From: Balneolaceae bacterium
GTDB lineage: Bacteria; Bacteroidota; Rhodothermia; Balneolales; Balneolaceae
Direction of reading: 5' to 3'
Length of the DNA: 50,580 bases
NCBI GenBank assembly: GCA_007134695.1
Contig: SLKI01000001.1
Span: 1-50,580, forward strand
The position numbers were made by a program, and so were the translations under genes. The notes beneath the pieces are model-generated. The model ran no database searches. It was given only the letters and a program-made list of their open reading frames with translations, and had not been told where the DNA came from. Below are positions 7,884 to 17,778 of this stretch, in pieces. Positions within the stretch are counted from its first letter, which is position 1; each line of letters begins with the position of its first letter.

Positions 7884-8073
7884 CCGTTTCCATATTTAAA
7901 ACATGACTTAACCTGTGCATGGTTGAACTGCAAAACAGATCGCTCCTTGCCCTGAAGATAAGTTTACACACTGACAACCAAAATTTGAAAGACACTGTAA
8001 TAGAGATTGCATTACAACTCTATCCTCACATCTACTACAATTTGGCTGCACTATATCGCATATCATATTGCAA

Positions 8074-8108
8074 GAGTTCGAGATACACATGAGTTCGAGA
8101 TACACAAG
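8074..8108 (+). repeat. 17-bp tandem repeat, two copies
   Basis: GAGTTCGAGATACACAT at 8074-8090 is followed directly by GAGTTCGAGATACACAA at 8091-8107. It lies in the leader region just before the outer-membrane barrel gene. Confidence 0.85.
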
Positions 8109-8147
8109 AGCTTTTTTAATACCAATCAGGAACCAAGCCCCCCAACC

Positions 8148-8768
8148 ATGAAAAAAGCAAAATCTATCCTGTTATTAATCATCGTACTCTCCTTTCCGTT
8201 GAGTCAAGCTTTCGCACAGTTCGGTATCAAAGGAGGGGCAACACTATCCTCATTCGACACGGAAATTACTGGAAATGGTATGTCTTTTGAAGAGTCATCA
8301 GATACCAAATTCGGTTTCCAGGCCGGGATATTGTATCAACATGCCATCAATGATATGATCTCGATACAGCCTGAGCTACTCTTCACCCAGAAGGGAGGGA
8401 AAGATGACGTGAATGGAGGTCTCGAATCCAAAGTCACACTTTCCTACGTAGAGGTGCCGGTACTACTAAGATTTAATGTGCCAATAGATGGTGACATCAG
8501 GCCATATCTGATTGCAGGGCCTCATGCAGGTTATCTTCTGGATGCCAAGGATGAGTATGATGGTGAGAGTGAGGATATCAGCGACTTTCTCGAAGACCTG
8601 AACTTTGGCCTGACCTTTGGCGGCGGAGTTCAGTTCGGCAATTTCTTTGTAGATGCCCGCTATGACCTGGGGCTGAGCAATGTGTTTGATGAAAGCTCAA
8701 TTGATGAACCGTTTGATATAACAAACAAGATCAATGGATTCATCATCACTGCCGGCATCACCTTCTAA
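8148..8768 (+). CDS. outer-membrane beta-barrel protein (PorT / OMP_b-brl_2 type)
   Basis: A 206-residue protein starting MKKAKSILLLIIVLSFPLSQ with a clear signal peptide and an AFAQF cleavage region. The mature part opens with GIKGGATLSSF and continues with alternating strands (FGFQAGILYQHAI, SIQPELLFTQKGG, YVEVPVLLRFNV, NFGLTFGGGVQFG, FFVDARYDLGLS), ending in an aromatic strand. This is the small porin-like barrel family common in Bacteroidota; most members have no assigned ligand. I chose the ATG at 8148 because an upstream in-frame ATG at 8007 would put a non-signal extension before the signal peptide. A hairpin terminator follows. Confidence 0.88.
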   Translation: MKKAKSILLLIIVLSFPLSQAFAQFGIKGGATLSSFDTEITGNGMSFEESSDTKFGFQAGILYQHAINDMISIQPELLFTQKGGKDDVNGGLESKVTLSYVEVPVLLRFNVPIDGDIRPYLIAGPHAGYLLDAKDEYDGESEDISDFLEDLNFGLTFGGGVQFGNFFVDARYDLGLSNVFDESSIDEPFDITNKINGFIITAGITF

Positions 8769-8837
8769 CTTCCATTCATAACGAATTGGTCCGGCAGCCG
8801 GAATACCGGGCAACAAATATTCAAATCCTTAAAATCA

Positions 8838-8874
8838 ATAAAGCCTTGCAGCTTCATGAGTTGCAAGGCTTTAT
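8838..8874. terminator. bidirectional intrinsic terminator
   Basis: A 13-bp stem, ATAAAGCCTTGCA (8838-8850) with TGCAAGGCTTTAT (8862-8874), has an 11-base loop. T-rich sequence follows on the plus strand (ATAGTTTT) and A-rich sequence precedes it. It can end both the barrel gene and the minus-strand tRNA-Leu. Confidence 0.75.
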
Positions 8875-8886
8875 AGTTTTGAAATG

Positions 8887-8971
8887 TGCCCTGGACTGGA
8901 GTCGAACCAGCACAACCGTTAGGTTACAGACCCCTCAAGCCTGCGCGTCTACCAATTCCGCCACCAGGGCA
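8887..8971 (-). tRNA. tRNA-Leu (GAG)
   Basis: An 85-nt minus-strand tRNA with a 7-bp acceptor stem TGCCCTG/CAGGGCA. It has the D-arm GGCGGAATTGGTAGACGC typical of class II tRNA-Leu, an anticodon loop TTGAGGG inside the CAGGC/GTCTG stem, a variable arm, and a T-arm with GGTTCGACTCC. CCA is not encoded. Confidence 0.95.
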
Positions 8972-9009
8972 TTATGTCAATAAAGAGTACCTTCCGCAAA
9001 ACCTGTCAC

Positions 9010-9108
9010 ATCAGACAACCAGATCCAGATATTCAGGTATCCAGATCAAATCCAGGTTTACAGATGATCAGATCCAGTTTTACAAGTAACCAGATCAGAT
9101 TTAACAGG
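9010..9108. repeat. degenerate CAGATC-rich tandem repeat
   Basis: Five to six imperfect units containing CCAGATC or CAGATGATC spaced about 15-20 bases apart fill the gap between tRNA-Leu and the matrixin gene. No coding signal is seen. Confidence 0.6.
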
Positions 9109-9166
9109 GTAGCAAATATAGGAGTTTTCCTGTTCAATCAACAGATTGTGTCTAATGAAAAATCGT

Positions 9167-10162
9167 TCAATCGGAACCCCGGGTTACCCGGTTGCAGAGT
9201 TGCTGTATTGCACGCAGGTCTTCATCAGACAACTGAACATCCCGGACGCTGCCTGATTCCACCACAGGGTACATGATCGACCCGGGCCTTTCCAGATGAC
9301 CGAGCCCGAGTGCATGACCAATTTCGTGTGTTAACACCCGCTGCAGATGAATTCGACTCTGAAAATGATAGATGTTGATACGTCTTTCATTCCCCCTGGT
9401 GATATACTCTCCCTGGTTGAACCGGTACTCTCTTGCAAACCGGTTGTTGTAATCGTCAATCAATTCATTCTTTCGTTCATGGATTTTGTTGATCCGTTGA
9501 GTGACGGATTGAACTCTTTCGGCCGTTCTGTTTACCTCGTTTTGGATGTTTAAAAGTTCCGTTTGTTCTTTTTCGAGCAGACGCTGCCTCTCCTCCAGCT
9601 GATGTTTCACGTCCGAGGGTGCACCTCCCTGTTCGTTCCACTCTTCAACTTCTCTGTTATGTGACTCCACCCGGGACTGGTAGTCGCTCAACCGGTTTCG
9701 ATAAGCCGTTTGCGCCTCTTCATGAGCCTCTTTCTGTTGATGAAAATCTCTGTACAAACGGTCGAACTGCATGCGCTGTGTCTGAATCTGTTGCGAGAGG
9801 CCCTGTTCAGCCTCAACCAGTTGCTGACGCTCGTCGTAAATCAGGTAAACGGCTACATCTCCCTGCGAGTCATACTCCCACAAGTTACGTCCTGCTGCAT
9901 TTGACCAGAAGCGGCCGGAGTTGTCGATCAGAACTTTCAACTCTTCTCTGGTGATATCGAACTGTTCATCAATACCGGCGATATGATAGGTTACCGGCTC
10001 ACTACAGATCGCAGGCCCCCTGCTCAGCTCCGCAGGTTCAATCGTGTCCAGGATCAGAACCAATACGGCTCCGAAAATAAGCAGATAGAGTAAATATGAG
10101 ATGACACGAAGGATCAAAACGGTAAATCTATTTTCATCAATATTACAGTCTGAAAATAACAA
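9167..10162 (-). CDS. membrane-anchored matrixin-type metalloprotease with inserted coiled coil
   Basis: A 331-residue protein. One transmembrane helix (about 13-39) anchors it. The zinc motif HEIGHALGLGH (His279, Glu280, His283, His289) is followed by the Met-turn SIMYP (295-299). Together these define a metzincin of the matrixin type, expected to cleave proteins in the periplasm or at the surface. The N-terminal part of the fold (about 55-110, ending DVAVYLIYD) is split from the zinc helix by a long charged coiled coil (about 111-235, rich in Glu, Gln and Arg). That layout is unusual; see findings. No propeptide Cys switch is obvious. Confidence 0.85.
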   Translation of the reverse strand: MLFSDCNIDENRFTVLILRVISYLLYLLIFGAVLVLILDTIEPAELSRGPAICSEPVTYHIAGIDEQFDITREELKVLIDNSGRFWSNAAGRNLWEYDSQGDVAVYLIYDERQQLVEAEQGLSQQIQTQRMQFDRLYRDFHQQKEAHEEAQTAYRNRLSDYQSRVESHNREVEEWNEQGGAPSDVKHQLEERQRLLEKEQTELLNIQNEVNRTAERVQSVTQRINKIHERKNELIDDYNNRFAREYRFNQGEYITRGNERRINIYHFQSRIHLQRVLTHEIGHALGLGHLERPGSIMYPVVESGSVRDVQLSDEDLRAIQQLCNRVTRGSD

Positions 10163-10199
10163 CGAAACCCAAAGATCTGAAGTGTATCCGCAATGATAT

Positions 10200-11069
10200 T
10201 CATCCGTTTCGGGTCAGCTCTTCACTCAGTTCCCAAAGTTTGCGACAGGCCTGCGGGTTGTGAGCTATTTCAAGTGGCTCTTTCACTCTTTTATCCTGAA
10301 AATAACGGCCGCTCATCGATTCTATCCCAGGCTCCAACGCAAGCCACAAAGGAGTCTCGGCACCCTTTTTCGGGCTTCTCATAAAGGGTTTTCCAAGCTT
10401 ATATAGCAATAAAAAAAGGGACCCTGATGAGCCGCCCGCATCAATCCGTGTTCGCACCGTTCCAGGGTGTACAGCGTATACGGTGATCCCCTGCTCGCTC
10501 ATCCGGCGATGAAGTTCAAACGAAAACATGATATTGAACATTTTGGTATTGGCATAGGCTCTAGTACTGTTATAACCGGTTTTAAGCTGCAGGTTCCCCG
10601 GATCGAACTCTCCGGCACGATGAGCCTCGGAGGCGACGTTGACTACACGTGCTGAACCGGCAGATTTCAATGGTTCAAACAGTTCGGATGTAAGAAGAAA
10701 TGGGGCCAGATGATTGACGGCCAAAGTTTTCTCAATTCCCTCAGCAGTCTCCTCCCGTTGGCTGCCCGGTATAATACCGGCGTTGTTGACGAGCAGATCG
10801 AGCCGGTTTCGTTGTGTTCGAAACGTTTCGGCCGCCCGCCGAACCTCACTCTGAATCCCGAGATCGGCGATCAGCAGCCGAAGCCTCTCCGGTTCAGTTC
10901 CCGAAGCAATACTTTCTGCGGCCTCTTTCGCTCTTTGCCGGTTTCGGCAAAGCATCCAGACTTCGAACCCCCTCTCAAAAAGAGTTTTACTGATTTCAAA
11001 CCCGATCCCGGAATTGGCCCCGGTTACAACAGCTGTCGATGGATCCGAATTTTCTCGGGAATTCTTCAT
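10200..11069 (-). CDS. short-chain dehydrogenase/reductase
   Basis: A 289-residue SDR with the Rossmann motif TGANSGIG near residue 16, NNAG (in LLVNNAGIIPGS) and the catalytic YANTK (Tyr and Lys). It resembles retinol-dehydrogenase-like or WW-domain oxidoreductase-like SDRs. The C-terminal region after VHPGTVRT is typical, and the substrate is unknown. The ATG at 11069 overlaps the TGA of tamB by one base (TGATG). I prefer it to an ATG 18 bases upstream inside tamB, and it implies translational coupling to the tam operon. Confidence 0.88.
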   Translation of the reverse strand: MKNSRENSDPSTAVVTGANSGIGFEISKTLFERGFEVWMLCRNRQRAKEAAESIASGTEPERLRLLIADLGIQSEVRRAAETFRTQRNRLDLLVNNAGIIPGSQREETAEGIEKTLAVNHLAPFLLTSELFEPLKSAGSARVVNVASEAHRAGEFDPGNLQLKTGYNSTRAYANTKMFNIMFSFELHRRMSEQGITVYAVHPGTVRTRIDAGGSSGSLFLLLYKLGKPFMRSPKKGAETPLWLALEPGIESMSGRYFQDKRVKEPLEIAHNPQACRKLWELSEELTRNG

Positions 11070-14000
11070 CAATAATCGAACCTCCATCTCAGATCCACTC
11101 CCTCCCGGCTATCGTCACCTTGTGTAACGATCAATTCAAGATTTCTCCGAAGCATATATTCAATCATAAAGAGAGTTTTGGGTGATGTGCCGCCAATTTC
11201 GTTGAGCATGGCAAAGAATGTACGGTCTGTCAGATACCACCCGGTCTTTACCGTCGTCGTGCTTCCAGAGCCGGTACGGTTGGTATCGATCTGTACCACA
11301 TCGATGCCAAGCTGCTGCGCCGCTATCATTCCCGCCCGGTCGAGCAGCAGGTCGAGCGCAATATCAGTCACTCCCGGGCCCTGACTTCCTTCCGAAACTG
11401 TCTGCTGCCAGGAGTCCAGTGCGTGAAACGGACGTCCGAAAAGTGTATAACTGATGATGTCCTGTAACTCGAGAAAGGGTTCGCTATCGAACCGGAAGGA
11501 GGGGTCGTCCACACTCCCCTCGATGATATACCAGAGAGTGATATCCTCCTGGGACTGCGGAGGGCGGTATCGTGTCCGAATATTCAAATCCGGATTCCGT
11601 ATCGGCCCGTGGAAACTCACCATCGCCTCTTCGAGCTGAAACCTTCGACCCATCGGCCTTGCATACCCCTGGACCCCTTCAATCGATCCAAACATCTCAA
11701 GTTCCTGTCCGGGCTCTTTTATCAGGTCGAGGCTGCCAGCCAGCTCCACCTCCATATCCAGCAATTCACGGTTTTGAATAAAAAACCGGCGATCGAAGAT
11801 CACATTCACTTCGGCAGCCAGCTGCTCGTAAAAAGAGATCCGCTCCCTCTCTTCATCTATCTCCAGTTCTACATCTTCCACCGCACGTTCACCGAAATTT
11901 CTCAGGTTGACGAATCCGCTCCGGACTCGCAAGGTTCCGATTAAATCGGGAGATTCAAACGTTCCCCTCAGCCGGGTGTCGAGATCAACAACGGCATTGA
12001 GATCCGGTGAGTTGGCCGCCCGGAACTGAGTAGCCCGCAAACGCGCATTCAGCTCACCAGGCTGCATATGCTCCAGGGCTAGTGTTCCTTCGAGGGTAAA
12101 CCGGCCGGGGCCGCTCCGCCCGGTAACTGTTGTGATCACGATTTCATCAGGCTGTATCTGAAAATCCGAACGGATCTGATCGATTGTAATTCCCGCATCT
12201 ACAACCCGAAGAGCACCATTCCGGATGGTCAGTTCACCTCTCGGCTCCAGTTCGGCGATCGGCCCTGTCAGCTCAATCGTCCCGGAAAGACGACCGCGCA
12301 CATTCCGGATGCGGTCCGGACTCAAAAATTCATTTACAAGTGCCAGGTCCAGCTCCTCCCCGTAGAACGAAACGAATACCTCATCCTCTTCGTCGGGGAG
12401 ATCCACCTGAAATGCTCTCAGGTCAAGATAGAGCGGCAGGTGGGCTGTAAATTGAGCCAATCTGCTGCCCCGGGCATGAAAACCGCCTTCGAGCCGAATA
12501 TCGGCCGACTCGTGCCGGTAATCCATCTCCATGTCGATCAGATCAAAAGCCACTCCCGAGATCGAACCCTCCATTACGGACAACCGCCCAGTCATTGTTG
12601 GATATCCTGCCGTACCCGCAATATCCGATTCGAATGTCAGGCTACCATCCGCATCAATAGCCCGCTCTTCGCCCAGAAATGCTGTGATCATGCCGGCCGG
12701 TATGGATCTGAGTTGAATGGTACCGCGCACCGGCCTCTCAAAAAATTCGTCGTCGAACTGAAGTGGATCGCCCGGTTCGAACGGCACGTTTCCGTCGATC
12801 CGGACTATTTCACTCTCGTCATGCCATCCGCTGATGCGGGTCGTTAACCGTCTTTCGATAATCCCAACATCAACCTTCAGTGAGTCGAACTCCCCCTCAC
12901 GATAGCTGATCTCTTCAAGCAGCAGGGAGAGGTCCGTTTCGATATCGCCGGGAGTTCTGCGAAAATCGATCTGTCCGCTAAGCCAGGCATCTCCATACTC
13001 TTCTTCCAGAATATACTGCTGCAGGCTGCCGAGGTGAATTCTGCCCGCATCAAGACGAACTTCCTGGTTCAGCGAGTCCAGGCGGGGAATTTCGAGTCGA
13101 ATCCATGAATCGGTTACATCCGACTGCATCGCCAACGGCTCCAGCCTCAGGGTCTCATCACTCCAGCTTAATCCGAAAGATTCTTGCAGTTGCAGCGTGC
13201 CGTCTATGGTTGCCAGGTCGAGCCGGGAGGTAATCAGATGAACACTTAGTTCATCCAGATCCAGTTCATACTCCGCCTCATGCGACAGACTGTACTGGCG
13301 GGTCCGGTTTAAATAGAGTTCCAGCGATCCGGAAAGCTGACGGCGATCTCTCAACTGTGACCTCGAAGCGAGTGAAATCGAATGAAGCTCGATCTCCTGA
13401 AATACCGGAGATCCGATCTCCAGATTCAACTCAAATTCCGGATCATCGAACAACCAGACGGTCGAGTTCAGCTCAAGGTCCTGTGCCGTCAAGAGAGTAT
13501 CATACTCCAATCCGGATAGCTGAAGCCGGCTGTCGAACAGCAGCTCACCCTCCTCTATTCGATGGAGCCTGCCGGAGAACTCTCCGGTGGCCTGAATACT
13601 CTCCACCCCGAGTAGCGGAGAGAGCGGCATTAAATCCTTGATCTGGGCATCCACCTGCAACGTATTCTCCGGGTTGCGGGTGTCCAGCATATGCTGCCTC
13701 AGCGCGATTGCCGCATCAGCCACCGGACTGACAAGCTCAGCCGACGGAACTTCGACAAAACCGTCTGAAATCTGTATATCGGCCCGCAGCGTCTCGATCT
13801 TTTCGAAGTTCACACTGCTGGAGTCAAATCGGGCCGTAGCTGTCAGTTCCATCGTCTCCAGATCGAACGACCGGCCCGAACCCTCCAGCCGGGCATTCAG
13901 CCGGGTCGGCAACTGCTCCAGCAGCTGCAGATCCTCAAGATTAAACTCCTCTACGTGCGCACTAAATCTATACTCAGGAACCTCTTGCCACGCCTCCATC

Positions 14001-15550
14001 CCGATATCCGCCAGAATCCGCCCGCTGCCGATCGACGCGGCCACTTCGCCGGCAATCAGATCCGCCGACAGCCGGCCGTCAAAATCGATTCGGTCGAGTG
14101 GCTGATCCCCCAAACGGCTTTCGAACAGCTCAATCCGTGCCGTAAAAAGCTCTTCACCAAGCCTGAAACCACGTCCGCTCCCCGTCAGATCGAAATTGAA
14201 TTGACCTTCCAGGCCGGGTCGATCCAGCAGACGAGCCGGATTCACTTCTCTTCCCTCAAGTTCAAGGTTCCAGCCAGGCAGTTCACCAAACAGCTCCGTA
14301 ACACCGGCAGTTGCAACCAGACTCTGATTCTCCCGCAACACAGTCAGGTCCAATTCGGCGTGCTCACCCTCCCAGTTGAACTCCAGCCCGAGACGATCCA
14401 GCTCCGTCTGTCCGGACCGAATCGTGTCCGTCTCGAACGTTCCTGTCAATTCTCCTTCACGCCAATTGCCAAGCGAAACCTCTCCGTCTGCCCTCAACCT
14501 GGCCGAACGCAGCACCGGCATCTGTTCCAGGCCGGTCAGCTGCGGCCCGTCGAATCGATCTGCATTCAATTCCAGCTCACTCAATTTCAGCGACCCTTCC
14601 TCCAGATGCATTCTCACCTCGAAATTCAGTTTCTGCATCGCTTCGGCGCGAAGCCCCACCGCAATTCGAAAGTCGCCGGGTACTCCACCCAGCGATAAGC
14701 TTCCATCTAAATCCTGGTGCATCGGAAAATCACTATACGACCTCAGATCGAGCCATGAGAAAGGGTCAATCAAGAGGCCCCCATCAAGTTGTCGGTCATC
14801 TGCCATACGAAAATGTCCCTGCAGAAAACTACGACCCGACTGAACCAGCAGGTGCTCCAGGGTAATCTCTTCCCCCTCCAGAAAACCCGAGGCTCCCATT
14901 TCAACCGGCTGATCCAGTCGTCCTTCCACAAGCGTCACATGGAGGTCATGCACGGCGGCATTCCAGCCCTCCTGATCCACACCGATTTTGCCAAAAAGCC
15001 CGATGCGCGTCAGATGCAACTGCTCGTCCGGCAGCGAAGGTGACCGGAACGACGCTGAAGAAGCAAGCAGGCTGATGCGGTTGAGACTCCAGTAACGATC
15101 CGTCTCCCGATCCTCCGGACGGTCGGGATCGTCGGGCAGCAGCCCGGCCAGATTCCATCGCCCCTCTTCATCCTCGACCGCTTCTGCATGAAGCCCGAAG
15201 ATTGCCAGATGCTCCACTTCATGAGGCTGACGAAACACCCTCATGGGAAACCAGGCAGCTCGAACCGAGTCGACCGATGCCACAAGGTCTCCCCGTATGT
15301 CGTGCAGCTCCACTTCCGAAACCGTCACTCCGAACAGCAGATCGCCTTTCAGTTCTCCAATCGTTAACGACCCCTCCAGACGCTCGGATGCCTGCTTGAC
15401 CAACTGGCTGCGCAAGGTCTCCATCAGCAGATTGCTCTGCAGAAACCAGCGGACTCCGGCCAGCAGCAACAGAACCAGCAGCGGTGCCACCAGCCACTTC
15501 CAGGCAGCTTTTGGAGTTTGAGGTTCTATATTATCTGTCGTTTCGCTCAC
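11069..15550 (-). CDS. tamB: TamB-family translocation/assembly module protein (DUF490)
   Basis: A 1493-residue protein with one N-terminal membrane anchor (about 16-36, WLVAPLLVLLLLAGVRWFL). A very long beta-rich region of repeated amphipathic strands follows (AsmA/TamB-like bridge fold), and a C-terminal DUF490-type region contains PEVDLNIRTRYRPPQ-like sequence (here NPDLNIRTRYRPPQ) and LFMIEYMLRRNLELIVTQ, ending in WRFDY. TamB spans the periplasm and works with TamA, and is implicated in outer-membrane protein insertion and lipid transport. The length is in the usual range. It lies 15 bases downstream of tamA. Confidence 0.93.
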   Translation of the reverse strand: MSETTDNIEPQTPKAAWKWLVAPLLVLLLLAGVRWFLQSNLLMETLRSQLVKQASERLEGSLTIGELKGDLLFGVTVSEVELHDIRGDLVASVDSVRAAWFPMRVFRQPHEVEHLAIFGLHAEAVEDEEGRWNLAGLLPDDPDRPEDRETDRYWSLNRISLLASSASFRSPSLPDEQLHLTRIGLFGKIGVDQEGWNAAVHDLHVTLVEGRLDQPVEMGASGFLEGEEITLEHLLVQSGRSFLQGHFRMADDRQLDGGLLIDPFSWLDLRSYSDFPMHQDLDGSLSLGGVPGDFRIAVGLRAEAMQKLNFEVRMHLEEGSLKLSELELNADRFDGPQLTGLEQMPVLRSARLRADGEVSLGNWREGELTGTFETDTIRSGQTELDRLGLEFNWEGEHAELDLTVLRENQSLVATAGVTELFGELPGWNLELEGREVNPARLLDRPGLEGQFNFDLTGSGRGFRLGEELFTARIELFESRLGDQPLDRIDFDGRLSADLIAGEVAASIGSGRILADIGMEAWQEVPEYRFSAHVEEFNLEDLQLLEQLPTRLNARLEGSGRSFDLETMELTATARFDSSSVNFEKIETLRADIQISDGFVEVPSAELVSPVADAAIALRQHMLDTRNPENTLQVDAQIKDLMPLSPLLGVESIQATGEFSGRLHRIEEGELLFDSRLQLSGLEYDTLLTAQDLELNSTVWLFDDPEFELNLEIGSPVFQEIELHSISLASRSQLRDRRQLSGSLELYLNRTRQYSLSHEAEYELDLDELSVHLITSRLDLATIDGTLQLQESFGLSWSDETLRLEPLAMQSDVTDSWIRLEIPRLDSLNQEVRLDAGRIHLGSLQQYILEEEYGDAWLSGQIDFRRTPGDIETDLSLLLEEISYREGEFDSLKVDVGIIERRLTTRISGWHDESEIVRIDGNVPFEPGDPLQFDDEFFERPVRGTIQLRSIPAGMITAFLGEERAIDADGSLTFESDIAGTAGYPTMTGRLSVMEGSISGVAFDLIDMEMDYRHESADIRLEGGFHARGSRLAQFTAHLPLYLDLRAFQVDLPDEEDEVFVSFYGEELDLALVNEFLSPDRIRNVRGRLSGTIELTGPIAELEPRGELTIRNGALRVVDAGITIDQIRSDFQIQPDEIVITTVTGRSGPGRFTLEGTLALEHMQPGELNARLRATQFRAANSPDLNAVVDLDTRLRGTFESPDLIGTLRVRSGFVNLRNFGERAVEDVELEIDEERERISFYEQLAAEVNVIFDRRFFIQNRELLDMEVELAGSLDLIKEPGQELEMFGSIEGVQGYARPMGRRFQLEEAMVSFHGPIRNPDLNIRTRYRPPQSQEDITLWYIIEGSVDDPSFRFDSEPFLELQDIISYTLFGRPFHALDSWQQTVSEGSQGPGVTDIALDLLLDRAGMIAAQQLGIDVVQIDTNRTGSGSTTTVKTGWYLTDRTFFAMLNEIGGTSPKTLFMIEYMLRRNLELIVTQGDDSREGVDLRWRFDY

Positions 15551-15565
15551 AGTCGATTAATCTCC

Positions 15566-17497
15566 TTAGAATGCATGGCCAATGCTGAAGTGAATGCTCA
15601 TTCTGGGATGAAGTCCCGAACTGTAATCAACGTCTTCGAACCGGTTCAAGTCTTCATCTGCGGGATTGATTTTGTACCCCACGTCGATGCGGATAGGCCC
15701 GATCGGTGAGTTGTAACGCAAACCGCCGCCGGTTCCAAACTGTACCGGGCGTTCCGATAAATTACGCGCCGATCTCCACACCTGGCCGCCATCTAAAAAA
15801 ATCCCGATTCCAAAATTGCTGATCAGAGCACTCAGATCCTGTCTGATCTCAATATTAAAATTAAACATACTCCTGCCACCGATCGGTACATAACGATCAA
15901 AACGACCCTCATCATCCAGAATTGCTATCTTTGGGCCCAAGGTTTGGCGGCTCCACCCGCGAACACTGTTGGTCCCCCCCGAATAGAATCGGATCGCCGC
16001 CGGCAGCAAGTCATCCTCACGCGTAAGGATCACTCCACCGTGCAGGCGTTTGGCAATCATCATCCTCGATGTAACTCTCGTATAGCGGCGCATATCGATC
16101 GAAGCTTTCTGATATTTGAAAGTCGCCTCGTCAAACAGGCTGGAGAACTCCACAAACGGGTGAATCAACCATCCCTGCTGATCACGGGTCGTTCCGCTAT
16201 TGTAATACCCGCTAATAGTAAGTGATGCGGTATTAAAGTTGAGAACCGTATCGGGAAGTACAGCATCTTCTCGTCGTGAAATCTCCTCGTTAAACGTCAG
16301 TTCATAGGAGAGTGATCCGGTCAGGTTGGGATTGTATTGATAGATGGTACTGTTGTTAAAACCGACCCGAAGCAGCTCAAAAGCCGGCTCGATGCGGCGC
16401 TGCAGATAGGGTGAAGAGACAAAACTGCTGCGGGTGTTAAACAGGTAGGGAACCAGGTATTCAAAACCGGCGCGCTGTTCGATAAAGGAGGCTCGCGCCG
16501 ACGCGCTGAAACGGTGAGCCCACTGGTTTACATTCCGGTGCTGCCAGGTCAGTTGTCCCCGAAGCATCTCTTCTCTGCCAAACCCGATCGACGCCTCCAC
16601 CGACCGGAGGGGATACTCCCGGACTCTCATTGTCAATTCCAGTGTACTGTCTGTCGGCGATTCCGGAATACTGACGGTTGCGAACCGGAAAAGATGGTGG
16701 TTGAACAGTTCCCGCTGCGCTGTCTGCATTTTACTGCGGCTAAACGTGTCGCCGGGCTGGATTCCCGTTTCCCGGATGACAATTCGTTCATCGACCGACA
16801 GATCACCGATGATATTGAATGAGGTAAATGTTTTTCGGGGGCCGGGATCGAGTAAAAGCGAAATCTCCGCTTGCCTGGCCTGCTGATCGATCTCCATGCC
16901 AATCTCTACGTTTGCATAGGCGTAACCCGCCTGCTGCATCGCCTGCACGAAGAGCCCTTCCACATCCGAAGTTAACACACTTTGGTACCGGTCACCCGGC
17001 TGAAAATCATGCCTGGAAAGAGCCCGCTGAAAATCGCGGCTTTCCCGGATGATCTCTTCGCTTTCGGAAGAGCTGTTAAAATCGACAGAAACCCGTGAGA
17101 TGCGTAACGGTTCACCCTCATCGATCATAAAAACCACCCTCTTTTTCCAATCTCTACGGCGATCCTCGATCCGGTAGTCGACCTCCACCCGGTCAAAACC
17201 CCGCCGCTGGTAAAAACGCTCCAGCCGAACAACGTCGCGCATCACCTCCTGCTCGCGAAGCAGATGATTGTCGACGCGGCGGAAGATTTTCTGCGTCAGC
17301 GTAGGGCGGCTCGTTGCAATCACATCACGAAGCACGACTCTTGAGTAGGTTTCATTGCCTTCGAAATCCACATTCCAGCTTACTTCCTCGCGATCCTGTG
17401 CAACAACTTCGGCCACCTGAAGCTGCAAAAAAGCTCCGACAACTAACAATACCAGCCCCGTTGCAAGCCGCAACATCAAGCCGAAGAACAGATACAT
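15566..17497 (-). CDS. tamA: TamA/BamA-family Omp85 outer-membrane protein
   Basis: About 643 residues from the ATG at 17497. The start gives a signal-peptide-like N-terminus (MYLFFGLMLRLATGLVLLVV, then VVAQ); an in-frame ATG further upstream at 17635 would add 46 non-signal residues. Three POTRA-like units are visible (beginning VSWNVDFEGNETYS, PLRISRVSVDFNS and KTFTSFNIIGDLSVDE). A 16-strand-type barrel follows, with the conserved VRGW motif (SVRGWSRQTLGP) and the FGTGGGLRYNSPIGPIRIDV closing strands. Three POTRAs and a tamB directly downstream favour TamA over BamA. Confidence 0.88.
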   Translation of the reverse strand: MYLFFGLMLRLATGLVLLVVGAFLQLQVAEVVAQDREEVSWNVDFEGNETYSRVVLRDVIATSRPTLTQKIFRRVDNHLLREQEVMRDVVRLERFYQRRGFDRVEVDYRIEDRRRDWKKRVVFMIDEGEPLRISRVSVDFNSSSESEEIIRESRDFQRALSRHDFQPGDRYQSVLTSDVEGLFVQAMQQAGYAYANVEIGMEIDQQARQAEISLLLDPGPRKTFTSFNIIGDLSVDERIVIRETGIQPGDTFSRSKMQTAQRELFNHHLFRFATVSIPESPTDSTLELTMRVREYPLRSVEASIGFGREEMLRGQLTWQHRNVNQWAHRFSASARASFIEQRAGFEYLVPYLFNTRSSFVSSPYLQRRIEPAFELLRVGFNNSTIYQYNPNLTGSLSYELTFNEEISRREDAVLPDTVLNFNTASLTISGYYNSGTTRDQQGWLIHPFVEFSSLFDEATFKYQKASIDMRRYTRVTSRMMIAKRLHGGVILTREDDLLPAAIRFYSGGTNSVRGWSRQTLGPKIAILDDEGRFDRYVPIGGRSMFNFNIEIRQDLSALISNFGIGIFLDGGQVWRSARNLSERPVQFGTGGGLRYNSPIGPIRIDVGYKINPADEDLNRFEDVDYSSGLHPRMSIHFSIGHAF

Positions 17498-17778
17498 TAA
17501 TTGTACAGCAAACTGTAAAACGGCTCCATCCAGATGCAACCTGCCATCCACTTCAAGTAACTTCTGATTCCGATATCCAGCTAAAAAAGTGATCAAAATT
17601 CGTTTAGCTTCAAAATTCGTGTAACGAGTTGTCATCTAAACCGTTTTTGCAATACGTCCCTCTTTACTTCAACGTTATAACTGAAACCGTAATCTCAGGG
17701 TTTCATCAAATCCGGCAAAGTTCGTATGATTGACCATCCCGTTTGCCCGTGGGCAGACGAAATATTATCTGAACACTC

